From JANXXV01 sp038230275 (GTDB lineage: Bacteria > Acidobacteriota > Terriglobia > Bryobacterales > Bryobacteraceae), in assembly GCA_038230275.1 (NCBI GenBank), contig JBBRNO010000013.1, positions 1-64,000 on the forward strand: a DNA stretch of 64,000 bases, written 5' to 3'. The translations under genes and the position numbers were made by a program. This document shows, piece by piece, positions 43,018-51,074 of this stretch. Each line of letters starts with the position of its first letter. Position 1 is the first letter of the stretch. The notes under the pieces were generated by a model. The model made no database searches. It saw nothing but the letters and a program-made list of their open reading frames with translations, and was not told the DNA's origin.

Positions 43018-43455
43018 AGACCCTCGGTATTCCTCATTTCCCAAGAAATCGCCTAGCTTGTCAAACCGCCGTTCCCAGACCGAACGCCGCTCGCCGATCC
43101 ATTCCTCCGCCACCGAAAGCCCCGCCGGATCGATATGGCAAGTGCGCACTCTGCTGGCTTTTTGTGTATGCACCAGCCCACATTCTTCCAGGATCTGCAG
43201 GTGCTGCACCACGGCGGCGAGCGTGATGGCCAGGGGCGTGGCCAAGTGCGAGACCGAAACCGGCCCCTGGCTCAGCTTGTCCACAATCCCCCTGCGGGTG
43301 GCGTCTCCAAGTGCGTGTTGGACTTGTGCAATCCAAACGACGAAGCTACTGGTGCAGATCGATCGCTTGACTGCTGAGACTGCACACTCAGGATGAGCCG
43401 CGATGACCCCAAAGCGTGAAGCACCCGGCCAGCAACAGCGCCCACGCCGCTCCAA
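43003..43455 (-). CDS. ArsR-family winged-helix regulator, start uncertain
   Basis: The recognisable protein begins near 43335: QVQHALGDATRRGIVDKLSQGPVSV is the ArsR N-terminal helix pair, AAVVQHLQILEECGLV the recognition helix, and AEEWIGERRSVWERRFDKLGDFL the C-terminal extension of the activator-of-HSP90-associated ArsR group. Metal-binding cysteines of classical ArsR are absent. In frame there is no ATG near the domain; the frame extends to a TTG at 43455 inside the PAP2 gene. The true start may be a rare codon such as ATT around 43335, or a much longer overlapping start. Likely co-transcribed with PAP2. Confidence 0.72.
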   Translation of the reverse strand: MERRGRCCWPGASRFGVIAAHPECAVSAVKRSICTSSFVVWIAQVQHALGDATRRGIVDKLSQGPVSVSHLATPLAITLAAVVQHLQILEECGLVHTQKASRVRTCHIDPAGLSVAEEWIGERRSVWERRFDKLGDFLGNEEYRGSSTRR

Positions 43456-44047
43456 GCGAGATGCCGCTCACCACGTCAGTCGCGTAATGAACACCCAGGT
43501 ATACGCGCGAGGCTCCAACCAGGATAAACACCACCGATACGGCCAGAAAAATTGCAGTCCTCGCGCCTGAGTGTTGTACATAATGGCCCGCGATGATCGC
43601 GATCGTCAGGTAAAGCGCGGAGGTCGAGACCGAATGTCCACTTGGGTATGAGAATCCCGACACGACGATCAGCCGTTCCGCCTCGGCTGGCCGAATTCTC
43701 TCGATGAGTGCTTTCGTCACGAACGTCAATGCGCCTGCTCCCGCGGAAGCCGCTATCAGCTGAAGGGCGCCCAGCCGGTCGCGCAACACAAGCAGGATCA
43801 ACAGCGTGAAGATGGAGAACAATACGACCAAGGTGATCGATCCCAGCGCTGTGATGTCCACCGCCGCAGCCGTAAGCCATGGAGTGCGCTTTCTTGCCAC
43901 GGCAAGAAGGATCGCGTTGTCCATGGAAACGAATTCTCCCTCCATCAACTCCCTTGTAATCCGGACGAACATCCCGAATGCGAGCGCGGCCCCGCCCAAT
44001 GAAAGCTTGAGGCGGCCGGAACTGGCCGAGAACACGCTACGGCTCAT
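43388..44047 (-). CDS. PAP2 family membrane phosphatase
   Basis: 219 residues with about six transmembrane helices and all three PAP2 active-site motifs: KALIERIRP (KxxxxxxRP) near residue 110, YPSGHS near 132 and SRVYLGVHYATDV near 184. It dephosphorylates lipid phosphates such as undecaprenyl diphosphate or phosphatidic acid on the outer face of the membrane. GGAGG lies 8 bases before the ATG. It precedes the ArsR gene on the minus strand. Confidence 0.9.
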   Translation of the reverse strand: MSRSVFSASSGRLKLSLGGAALAFGMFVRITRELMEGEFVSMDNAILLAVARKRTPWLTAAAVDITALGSITLVVLFSIFTLLILLVLRDRLGALQLIAASAGAGALTFVTKALIERIRPAEAERLIVVSGFSYPSGHSVSTSALYLTIAIIAGHYVQHSGARTAIFLAVSVVFILVGASRVYLGVHYATDVVSGISLGAAWALLLAGCFTLWGHRGSS

Positions 44048-44141
44048 GAATACAACCTCCGCAGCGACGCACGACCAATCAAGTTTCCCATGGCCGGCAT
44101 AACTGCGAGCGAAGCTTTGCGGTTCTCAAACTCGCTTGCCT

Positions 44142-44954
44142 TCATGGCGCAACCGGAGGCTCCTGGCTGGTGGGAATTCCGGCTAGGGCGCGATAGAACG
44201 CTACCGCACGGTTAACCGCGGAAGACTCATTTCTTGTGGTCAGCCCGTTCGCGTTCTTGCCTGTGCGAACGATGCTGTAGAATCGCCAGACATTTTCCGA
44301 TTCACGATCCAGAAAGTAAATAGACTGCATTTCACCCGGGTGATAAAGAGGGATGAAGTGATAACGAACGGTGCTGACATTCTCCACGTCGAATACAAGC
44401 CGGTACTCAGAAATTTCGGCAATGTGGATTCGGTAGATGGCCTTGCCGGAAAGGTTATCAGCCTGTTCAAAGTAGAGAAGGCTACCTTGCTTCATCTCAT
44501 TGGGCTTGAAGTCCTCGCGGTGTTGACCAGACTGTAAGCCGGTCAGAGCGGAGGCCGCCACAATTAATGTCTGCCACTGCTTGTGAGTGGTGGACCAGTA
44601 GCGCATGCCCGCGAGTTCTGAAATTGCACCGGTATGGCGAAGCAAGCCCTCAGCTTCCGAGGTATGGCGAAATCGCGCGACGGTGGTTACCAAAGTTGTA
44701 AAACCCACCGCCATCCATCCGGTGCATAAGGGCGGCTTCCAGTCGCGACCCAAATCGGACTTGCTCCATAACTTGACGGTGGCCGATTCATTCAGACCAG
44801 GATAGGGCGGAAGCGGGTCCGCTCCGCACGGTGGCTGCGGCCCCACTTGCGCGTAGAGGTGCGCCTGGCAGAGTAGCATTCCCGGTAATACGAACCGAAC
44901 GCGCTGCCAACTCCACGTCCGGAGTATCGGCCCATTACGGGGATCTGCGTTCAT
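44142..44954 (-). CDS. Exported protein of unknown function
   Basis: 270 residues with an N-terminal hydrophobic export segment (RFVLPGMLLCQAHLYAQ) after a short hydrophilic lead. The body contains PPCGADPLPPYPGLNE, WKPPLCTGWMAVGF, YFEQADNLSGKAIYRIHIAEI and VSTVRYHFIPLYHPGEMQSIYFLDRE, probably a beta-sandwich with one or two cysteine pairs. I recall similar uncharacterised acidobacterial proteins but no name I trust. GGTGAG lies directly before the ATG. Single gene downstream of the sulfatase on the minus strand (67 bp). Confidence 0.6.
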   Translation of the reverse strand: MNADPRNGPILRTWSWQRVRFVLPGMLLCQAHLYAQVGPQPPCGADPLPPYPGLNESATVKLWSKSDLGRDWKPPLCTGWMAVGFTTLVTTVARFRHTSEAEGLLRHTGAISELAGMRYWSTTHKQWQTLIVAASALTGLQSGQHREDFKPNEMKQGSLLYFEQADNLSGKAIYRIHIAEISEYRLVFDVENVSTVRYHFIPLYHPGEMQSIYFLDRESENVWRFYSIVRTGKNANGLTTRNESSAVNRAVAFYRALAGIPTSQEPPVAP

Positions 44955-45021
44955 CTCACCATCATAGGATGTTGCCCAAAGCCTGGGCCCAGAACCGACA
45001 ATGAATAGAAAAGAGCCTCAA

Positions 45022-46560
45022 CTAGGTGCCCTTCTTCCACGGCAACACGCCCACGCGTGTGGCCCACGTCTCGTAAAGCGCGGCCATTCGTCTCACACGC
45101 ACCGGCTGCGCACTCGCCAGATCATTCAGCTCCGTGCGGTCGGCTTCCAGATCATACAGCTCCCATTGTTCGGGAAAGCGCGATACCAGCTTCCATTTCC
45201 CTTCGCGCACCGCGCGGTTCCCTTCGTGCTCCCAATAGATGGCCTTGTGCCCTTTGCGCTGCTTCCCCTCGAAGATGGGCAGCAGACTCACGCCTTCCAG
45301 CGGCGTCAGGTCTTTCCCTTTGAATGTTTTCGGATAGGCGACACCGGCCACATCCAGGCACGTGGCCATTAAATCCACCAGGTGCGCGGGTTGGTGTGAG
45401 ATGGCATTCTTGCGCTTGATCACCGCAGGCCAGTACGCAATGAATGGAGAAGAGATGCCGCCTTCATGTACCCAGTGCTTGTACAAACGGAAAGGCGTGT
45501 TGCTCGCATTGGCCCAAGGCAGCCCGTAGCTCATATACGAATCCACTCCACCGGCCGGGACGCTAGGTTTGCCTCGATTGACCTCTTCTGCGCAGCCGCC
45601 GTTATCGGCCAGGAAGAGGATCAACGTATTCTCCTCTTGTCCTAACTCTTTCACCTTCGCCAGCACGCGGCCCACGCTCTGATCCAACCGGTCGATCTGG
45701 GCTGCGTAAACGGCCATCTTGCGGTCCAGCGCCGGCTTGTCTTCCATGGTGTCCCATGCGGGCGAGGGGCTGTCGCGAGGCGTCAGCGGCCACTTCGCGT
45801 CCACAATGCCCAGCTTGATTTGACGCGCGTGGCGCCGTTTGCGCAGTTCGTCCCAACCGTCCATGTACTTGCCTTCGTACTTTGCGATGTCTTCCGGGCG
45901 CGCGTGCAGCGGCCAGTGCGGCGCGGTGAATGCCAGATAGAGGAAATAGGGATTTTTGCCGCGGCCGAATTCATCAATCTGCGCCACCGCATTATCGGTG
46001 AAGGCATCCGTCATGTAAAAGCCGTCACCAGGTTTGTACTCCTGATCGTTCAACGCGAGGTGTGTGCCCGGCTCGGGATGGAAGTAATTTGCCGCTCCGC
46101 TAATCAGGCCGAAGTAGCGCTCGAATCCCCTGTCGGTAGGCCAATGCGGGCGCTGTTCGCCAACGTGCCACTTGCCGGCCATCCCCGCGCGGTAACCGCC
46201 TTGGCGGATCGCCTCGGCGATGGTCACACACCGATCGTTCAGATAGCCTTGGTAGGCAGGAGTTCCACGGTCTTGAATCATGTGCCCAACACCCGCCTGG
46301 TGACTGTAAAGGCCGGTTAACAGCGATGCGCGCGTGGGGCAGCAGCGGGCGGTGTTGTAGAAATTGGTGAGCCGCATTCCACCGGCGGCGAGCATATCCA
46401 GATTGGGCGTCTCGATCTCCGATCCGAAGCACCCAATATCGGAAAAGCCCATGTCGTCGGCCAGTATCACGATGATGTTCGGGCGCTTGGCCGCGGCTGG
46501 CAGGGGCAGGGAAGCGGCGGCAGCGGCAGTGGTCAATTTCAGGAAGGATCTACGGTTCAT
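45022..46560 (-). CDS. Tat-exported arylsulfatase
   Basis: 512 residues from the ATG at 46560, chosen because the Tat signal NRRSFLKLTTAAAAASLPL begins there. Metal-binding LADDMG near residue 35 and the formylglycine motif CCPTRASLLTG, where Cys73 in C-x-P-x-R is oxidised, define a type I sulfatase. GKWHVG near 155 and FLADNGG near 325 are further active-site parts. It should hydrolyse sulfate esters of polysaccharides or aryl compounds outside the cytoplasm, after modification by a formylglycine-generating enzyme not present here. Confidence 0.92.
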   Translation of the reverse strand: MNRRSFLKLTTAAAAASLPLPAAAKRPNIIVILADDMGFSDIGCFGSEIETPNLDMLAAGGMRLTNFYNTARCCPTRASLLTGLYSHQAGVGHMIQDRGTPAYQGYLNDRCVTIAEAIRQGGYRAGMAGKWHVGEQRPHWPTDRGFERYFGLISGAANYFHPEPGTHLALNDQEYKPGDGFYMTDAFTDNAVAQIDEFGRGKNPYFLYLAFTAPHWPLHARPEDIAKYEGKYMDGWDELRKRRHARQIKLGIVDAKWPLTPRDSPSPAWDTMEDKPALDRKMAVYAAQIDRLDQSVGRVLAKVKELGQEENTLILFLADNGGCAEEVNRGKPSVPAGGVDSYMSYGLPWANASNTPFRLYKHWVHEGGISSPFIAYWPAVIKRKNAISHQPAHLVDLMATCLDVAGVAYPKTFKGKDLTPLEGVSLLPIFEGKQRKGHKAIYWEHEGNRAVREGKWKLVSRFPEQWELYDLEADRTELNDLASAQPVRVRRMAALYETWATRVGVLPWKKGT

Positions 46561-46618
46561 GGGATGGTGCAGAAATGATACCAAGCATAGGATCGGCGGA
46601 TCGGCGTAAGATAGAGAA

Positions 46619-46670
46619 ACCGCATCAAGGAAAACGCTAGAGGTTTTTGGGGGCTTTTCCTTGATGCGGT
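46619..46670 (-). terminator. 16 bp perfect inverted repeat upstream of the sulfatase gene
   Basis: ACCGCATCAAGGAAAA at 46619-46634 pairs exactly with 46655-46670 around a 20-base loop. On the minus strand the stem is followed by TTTCTCT, so it may be a terminator for the RNA transcribed from 47000, or an attenuator in a long sulfatase leader. Confidence 0.5.
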
Positions 46671-46835
46671 CGCGCCCATGCTTTTGGGCTATAAATCCGG
46701 CGTCGGTTCGTCCGAACTAACCATGCAATGACCAGGCCCGCGTCCTTCTATCCCGGCCAGCGGCGCCCAAACGTTCACAGAAATCCGAATCTACGGGAAG
46801 ATCGATACAGCTTTCAAAGAAGATGCTATCAGGAC

Positions 46836-46992
46836 AAAAAAGTGCCCTCTGGTCCATCTCGCTGTCGGACGAATGAGCGGTACGAAACCTAAACACCCGT
46901 TCCCGCAAGCACGCTTTCCTTCAGCCCACTCGCTTCTTACCGACTGCTTGCTGCACCAGAGGGGCAGGTTAAAAGAGTAACTCCATCAATTC
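46836..46992 (-). ncRNA. Candidate structured RNA with closing stem and T-run (6S-like shape)
   Basis: From the promoter at 47000-47027 an RNA of about 157 bases would run to a T6 tract at 46841-46836. The strand starting at 46966 (TGCCCCTCTGGTGCA) pairs almost fully with 46856-46843 (TGGACCAGAGGGCA), closing a long hairpin; within it GTCGG/CCGAC and CGAGTG/CATTCG give further short helices with internal loops. A rod with a closing stem, internal bubble, strong promoter and T-run is the general outline of 6S RNA, but I do not see a diagnostic sequence. It overlaps no plausible protein. Confidence 0.5.
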
Positions 46993-46999
46993 GTCTTCT

Positions 47000-47027
47000 A
47001 TTCTAGCAATCAATCCGCCGAGTGCAA
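47000..47027 (-). promoter_or_regulatory. Strong sigma-70-type promoter for the RNA candidate
   Basis: Minus strand: TTGCAC (-35, 47027-47022), 16-base spacer, TAGAAT (-10, 47005-47000). Both are close to consensus. Predicted start near 46992. Confidence 0.65.
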
Positions 47028-47113
47028 GCAATTTTTAAGCTGATGAAAACAAAAATCTTCGATCTTCCCCAGCACCCTGGATTGGGGCAGTTGGATGCGA
47101 GCGGTGTGTCGCT

Positions 47114-48463
47114 ATGACACACTGTTGGTGGATGCGTGTTCGACTTTTGCTAGGCCTCCTCTTGGCTGGGGCTATGCTTGCCCAAACGGCCGACGAAGAT
47201 TTTAAGATTTATACGGAGCACCCACGTCTGTTGCTGAAGGCGCAACGGCTGAAACTGCTGCACCGCGAAAGCGAACGGCGGTCCCAACGCTGGCAGCAAC
47301 TTGAGGCTCTGGTGCTGGGCAAGGTGCAGATGCCCGAGCCAGGCTTTGCGTCGGCGCTGGTCTATCAAGTGAACGGCGAAGATGGCGTTGGGCGGCAGGC
47401 CATCGCGTGGGCGCTTACTCCGGCGGCGACGGATTTAAGACAACTGGCGCTGGTGTTCGATTGGTGCCAACCGTTGCTGAAGGAGCCGGAGGCAAAAGCG
47501 CTGCGCGCCAAACTGCAAAAGGGGCTTGAGCAGACAGCGAAAGCCTCCGATCTGGCCACCGTGCGATCCAGAGTGTTCGCAGCCATCGCGGTGGAAGACG
47601 AAGCCGCGCTGAAGAGCGCCGTAACGATATGGTGGCGTAAACAGCTCGCCCCTGCGCTGAAGAGTGGATCACGCACCCTCGCCCGCGCTGAAGTGTATCC
47701 CATGTTTGAAATCCTGCATGCGGTCCGCGACACGCTGAACATCGATATGCGGGAGGATGCCGCCAAGTATTTTCAGGAGCTTCCCGCCTACCTTCTGCTC
47801 AGCTACTACCCGGCCGTGTATCCGGCCGCCGAAAACGATTACCGGGTGCCGGTGTACGCCGGGACCAGCGAGCCCGATCTGAAAGCCGCCGCGTTCTCCC
47901 GCGCCGCCGAACTAAGCATTGTGGCCTTCGATCCCAATGCCGTGGAAAGCCAGTTTCTGCAAGGATGGCTGATCCACGACAAGTTTCTGATGCGCGGCGC
48001 GCAGGGCATTTGTTACGAATTCCTTTGGGCGAACCCCTATCAGCCGGGGCTCAGTTATTTCCACATGCCTTTGAAATTTCATGACGCCAAAAATGGCCGC
48101 CTTTTCGTCCGTTCCAGTTGGGACGACGATGCGACGTGGCTGGGTTACTTTGACGGCAAGGTGCAGTTGTTCGAAGACGGCAGAATTCAGCCGCTGTCGC
48201 TGCAGAACCAGAAAGAGCCCACCATGGTTGGCGATAACGCGATTCTCTTAGGCAGTAGCAAATTTAAACTGGACCTGGATGCGGAGAGTCCGACGTCGTA
48301 TTTCATCATCGGATTGAAGCCGCACCAGAAGTATTTGATTGAGGCCGATGACGAAGAGCTTACCGAGGACGAAACCGATGCAGGCGGAATCCTTGCGCTG
48401 AACTTCAAGCGGAAGGACAAGATGTCCGTGCGCATCTACGTGAGAACAGGTAAGAATCTATAG
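47114..48463 (+). CDS. Exported protein with heparinase/alginate-lyase-like helical domain
   Basis: 449 residues; an ATG at 47132 (MRVRLLLGLL) makes a cleaner signal peptide. The opening of the mature chain, HPRLLLKAQRLKLLHRESER, is typical of the alpha/alpha-toroid domain of heparinase II/III and related polysaccharide lyases, and the last third (RLFVRSSWDDDATWLGYFDG) resembles their beta-sheet domain. The usual active-site Tyr/His/Asn cannot be placed with certainty, so lyase activity is tentative. It is divergent from the RNA candidate and sulfatase, and could work with the sulfatase on sulfated polysaccharide. Confidence 0.65.
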   Translation: MTHCWWMRVRLLLGLLLAGAMLAQTADEDFKIYTEHPRLLLKAQRLKLLHRESERRSQRWQQLEALVLGKVQMPEPGFASALVYQVNGEDGVGRQAIAWALTPAATDLRQLALVFDWCQPLLKEPEAKALRAKLQKGLEQTAKASDLATVRSRVFAAIAVEDEAALKSAVTIWWRKQLAPALKSGSRTLARAEVYPMFEILHAVRDTLNIDMREDAAKYFQELPAYLLLSYYPAVYPAAENDYRVPVYAGTSEPDLKAAAFSRAAELSIVAFDPNAVESQFLQGWLIHDKFLMRGAQGICYEFLWANPYQPGLSYFHMPLKFHDAKNGRLFVRSSWDDDATWLGYFDGKVQLFEDGRIQPLSLQNQKEPTMVGDNAILLGSSKFKLDLDAESPTSYFIIGLKPHQKYLIEADDEELTEDETDAGGILALNFKRKDKMSVRIYVRTGKNL

Positions 48464-48478
48464 CGTCAGTAGGACCCG

Positions 48479-48820
48479 TCAGCCGGGCCGGTTCACGCGG
48501 ATCAATCTGTCCCGCATATCGGACGCAGCGGCGACGGTGGAGTGGATTCGTTGCGCCAGTCTGGCAAAATCCGGATCAAAAGTGCACAGCACCATTCCAG
48601 CGTGAGGTTCAGTTCGATTCCGATGGAGCTGCATGAATTGGCGGCGATTATGTGACAACAGAATTCGCTCCCCGGCGGTGGCGGAGGCCATCACCTCGGC
48701 GTCCGCCACCGGCGAGTTTGCCTTGGTGGCGTCCAGGGTGCTCAAAACATCGTGCCCCAAACGGCGCAGTTCAACCACCACTTGCTGGGCTATATTTCCG
48801 TGCGAACAAAAGCGCGCCAT
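48479..48820 (-). CDS. DUF5615 PIN-like toxin-type protein, partly degenerate
   Basis: 113 residues. DUF5615 features are present: VVVELRRLGHDVLST, VADAEVMASA, ILLSHNRRQFMQLHR and HAGMVLCTFDPDF. These PIN-like proteins pair with DUF433 antitoxins and are predicted RNases. Compared with what I recall of the family, the first acidic motif (NEN/DEN) reads SHGN, and RRDF reads RRQF, so two putative metal-binding acids are lost. The start codon shares one base with the antitoxin stop (TGATG). Probably a weakened or inactive toxin. Confidence 0.72.
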   Translation of the reverse strand: MARFCSHGNIAQQVVVELRRLGHDVLSTLDATKANSPVADAEVMASATAGERILLSHNRRQFMQLHRNRTEPHAGMVLCTFDPDFARLAQRIHSTVAAASDMRDRLIRVNRPG

Positions 48821-49149
48821 CAGCTGGCCTCATTCTCCAGAATATGAAGCTGGATCTCGGTTGCGTGGGAACGCGCATAGGCCCAGGCATTTACCAGATC
48901 CTCTGCCCGCAGAGACGGATATGCCGCCAACAATGTTGGTTCGCTGCAGCCCAGACGCCGGGCCTGCTCCAAAAGCCAAATCGGAATTCGCGTGCGCACG
49001 ATGCAAGCTTCGCCTCCGCATACGGCGGGCCGGGAATCGATACCGGGAAAAGCATCGCCAAGATCCTGCACCACCCACTTCAGGATCTGCGCTTTTTCGC
49101 CGGGCAACAAGGTGGGAAGCAGATTTTCGAAGTCGCTCAGATTTGCCAT
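48820..49149 (-). CDS. DUF433 antitoxin-type protein
   Basis: 109 residues. The C-terminal half has the DUF433 helix-turn-helix pattern: AVCGGEACIVRTRIPIWLLEQARRLGCSE, then LLAAYPSLRAEDLVNAWAYAR. Family antitoxins bind DNA and a DUF5615 or VapC-like partner. The first 45 residues (FENLLPTLLPGEKAQILKWVV) are a helical extension. Genes are in the usual antitoxin-then-toxin order and overlap by one base. Orphaned between unrelated genes, as mobile TA modules often are. Confidence 0.78.
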   Translation of the reverse strand: MANLSDFENLLPTLLPGEKAQILKWVVQDLGDAFPGIDSRPAVCGGEACIVRTRIPIWLLEQARRLGCSEPTLLAAYPSLRAEDLVNAWAYARSHATEIQLHILENEAS

Positions 49150-49203
49150 GGCGTTATTGTAATTGTCGCTGAAAGTTGGCCGCGGATGTTTCGGTCATTT
49201 CGC

Positions 49204-49896
49204 CTACCCAAACTTTCCACCGCACTCCGGACAAAACTTCACATTCGGACCTGCCTGGGTTCCGCATTTCGTACAGAAGCGAGGTCCCGCCTCAGGCGCT
49301 TGCTTGCCGCATTCCGGGCAGAACTTCGCACTCCCTAATTCGCACCCGCACTTGCCGCAGAGCCGCTTGGCCGGCTGCAAATTAGTCGCCGCGGTTTGAG
49401 CCGCCAACACGGCACCTGCGCTTACGTCTACATTGCCCGCGTACTTCTCTTCGGCGGCCTTCTCCTCCAGTTGACGCCGTGCCACCTCTGCCTTCACTTG
49501 CGCCTGGCTTGCGGCCAGGCTCTCTGCATAATCCGGCGCGCACTCTTCGCAAAGGTTCGCCGGATCGTTCCAGCAGACCTCCTTGCAAACCCAACGCCCG
49601 CATTTGGTGCACTGCCGGAACGACGGCCGGGCTTCTTCCACCGCCTCTGCCAGAGCCGCATCGTGCGCCTTGCCGCCAATGGCACGCTGCACTTCCATGG
49701 CGGCGTTTCCAGCGCGATAGCCAATGCTGGTGAAGATATTGCCGGCGGCGTTCAGAACACTCTGCGCCATGCCCAACATCGACGTCTCAAAATGCGTCAT
49801 GTAGCCATTCCCGCACTTGTCGCAATAGAACTTGAACTGGTAGCCGCGATCGGTGGAGAGATCGTCGTAGTTGCGCGTGAATTGAATAAGAGACAT
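49204..49896 (-). CDS. Multi-zinc-ribbon protein
   Basis: 230 residues. Four or more CxxC knuckles: YCDKCG near residue 26, QCTKCGRWVC and LCEECA near 95-120, then C-terminal double zinc ribbons CGKCGCELG, KFCPECGKQ, RFCTKCGTQ and KFCPECGGKFG. The middle (AAMEVQRAIGG to EEKAAEEKYAG) is helical. No enzyme motif is visible; such proteins usually act as scaffolds or membrane-associated adaptors. GGAG lies 5 bases before the ATG. Divergent from the sorbitol-type dehydrogenase, 32 bp apart. Confidence 0.75.
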   Translation of the reverse strand: MSLIQFTRNYDDLSTDRGYQFKFYCDKCGNGYMTHFETSMLGMAQSVLNAAGNIFTSIGYRAGNAAMEVQRAIGGKAHDAALAEAVEEARPSFRQCTKCGRWVCKEVCWNDPANLCEECAPDYAESLAASQAQVKAEVARRQLEEKAAEEKYAGNVDVSAGAVLAAQTAATNLQPAKRLCGKCGCELGSAKFCPECGKQAPEAGPRFCTKCGTQAGPNVKFCPECGGKFG

Positions 49897-49928
49897 GAAT
49901 GCTCCATGTTATCGTTTTACTGTCCGTC

Positions 49929-50966
49929 ATGATGAAAGTCGCCGAACTCTACCAACATCGAAAATTCCGAATGACCGAAGCGCCAGTGCCCGATCCCGGT
50001 CCAGGGGAGGTACAGGCCAGGGTCCGCGCCGTGGGAATTTGCGGGTCCGATCTACACTACTTCTCAGAGGGAGGCATCGGCGGCACTCCGGCCATCTATC
50101 CCTCCGTGCTGGGGCACGAACCAACCGGCGAATTGACGAAGATAGGCGCGGGCGTCACCGGATGGTCGCCCGGAGATCTGGCGGTGCTGGAGCCAGCCAT
50201 CTATTGCTACCACTGCGAATTTTGCACCACCGGCCACTACAATGTTTGCGAGAATATCGAGTTCCTCAGCTCCGCCGGGCTGCCTGGATTCTTTCGCGAG
50301 TATGTGAACCTGCCGGCCAAGAACCTGCTGCCTCTTCCTGCCGGGCTGGGACTGCGCGACTCGACGCTCTTTGAACCCCTCGCCGTCATTTTGCATTCGC
50401 TCAGTTTTGCGTCTATCAGGCCGGGTGAAACCGCCGCGGTGATCGGAGCGGGCCCCATCGGTCTGCTCACCATCGCCGGGCTGAAGCTGGCGGGTGCCGG
50501 CCGTGTTTGGTCCATCGACCCCGTTGCGGAGCGGCGGGCGATGGCCAAGAGCATGGGCGCCGATGCCGTCATCGATCCGGCCGAGATCGATCCGGTGGCC
50601 GCGGTGCTGTCCGATACCGCTAAGCGCGGCACCGATGTTGTCTTCGATTGCGCCAGCAAAGACGGCACCATCAATCAAAGCCTCGACATGGCAAAGAGCG
50701 CCGGCCGCGTGGTAATTACCGGCATCCCGTCCGAGGCCACGGTGAACCTGAACTTCAGCACCATCCGCCGCAAGGAACTCTATTTCTACACGGTCCGCCG
50801 GTCCAATCACACCACGGAAGCTGCGCTTCAGCTGTTGGCCGAACATCCCAAGCTGTTTGCCCCGGTTGTGACGCACACCAAGCCGCTGGATAGCATCCAG
50901 GATGCTTTTGAAATGCTGGAAAGCTATCGGGACGGCGTCGGCAAACTGGTTCTGATGTTGGATTAG
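49929..50966 (+). CDS. Zinc-dependent medium-chain alcohol/polyol dehydrogenase
   Basis: 345 residues from ATG 49929 (an ATG follows at 49932; the longer frame from 49899 adds only a hydrophobic tail). Catalytic zinc ligands: Cys in GICGSDLHYF near 38 and His-Glu in LGHEPTGE near 65. Structural zinc cysteines: CYHCEFCTTGHYNVC near 95-110. The NAD site is AAVIGAGPIGLLTIAGL near 170. The pattern fits L-iditol/sorbitol or threonine dehydrogenases. It would oxidise a polyol or sugar alcohol in the cytoplasm; the substrate is open. Confidence 0.88.
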   Translation: MMKVAELYQHRKFRMTEAPVPDPGPGEVQARVRAVGICGSDLHYFSEGGIGGTPAIYPSVLGHEPTGELTKIGAGVTGWSPGDLAVLEPAIYCYHCEFCTTGHYNVCENIEFLSSAGLPGFFREYVNLPAKNLLPLPAGLGLRDSTLFEPLAVILHSLSFASIRPGETAAVIGAGPIGLLTIAGLKLAGAGRVWSIDPVAERRAMAKSMGADAVIDPAEIDPVAAVLSDTAKRGTDVVFDCASKDGTINQSLDMAKSAGRVVITGIPSEATVNLNFSTIRRKELYFYTVRRSNHTTEAALQLLAEHPKLFAPVVTHTKPLDSIQDAFEMLESYRDGVGKLVLMLD

Positions 50967-51050
50967 CTGTTACTCATAGCGCAGTGCCAACATCGCCAAG
51001 CGCCGCCCAACCCTTCCTAGCCTTGATTCCGGTGCGTCTTCGCCCGTGTC

Positions 51051-51056
51051 TATAAT
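51051..51056 (+). promoter_or_regulatory. -10 box for adenylate kinase
   Basis: A perfect TATAAT lies 24 bases before the TTG start codon, with GGAGG between them. The predicted start near 51063 leaves a leader of about 12 bases. The -35 is weak. Confidence 0.4.
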
Positions 51057-51074
51057 GAAACCTTTGGAGGATTC

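Noticed and set aside
46717..46908. 63-codon minus-strand frame in the gap upstream of the sulfatase
   Set aside because: It overlaps the structured RNA candidate, has no ribosome site, and resembles no protein.
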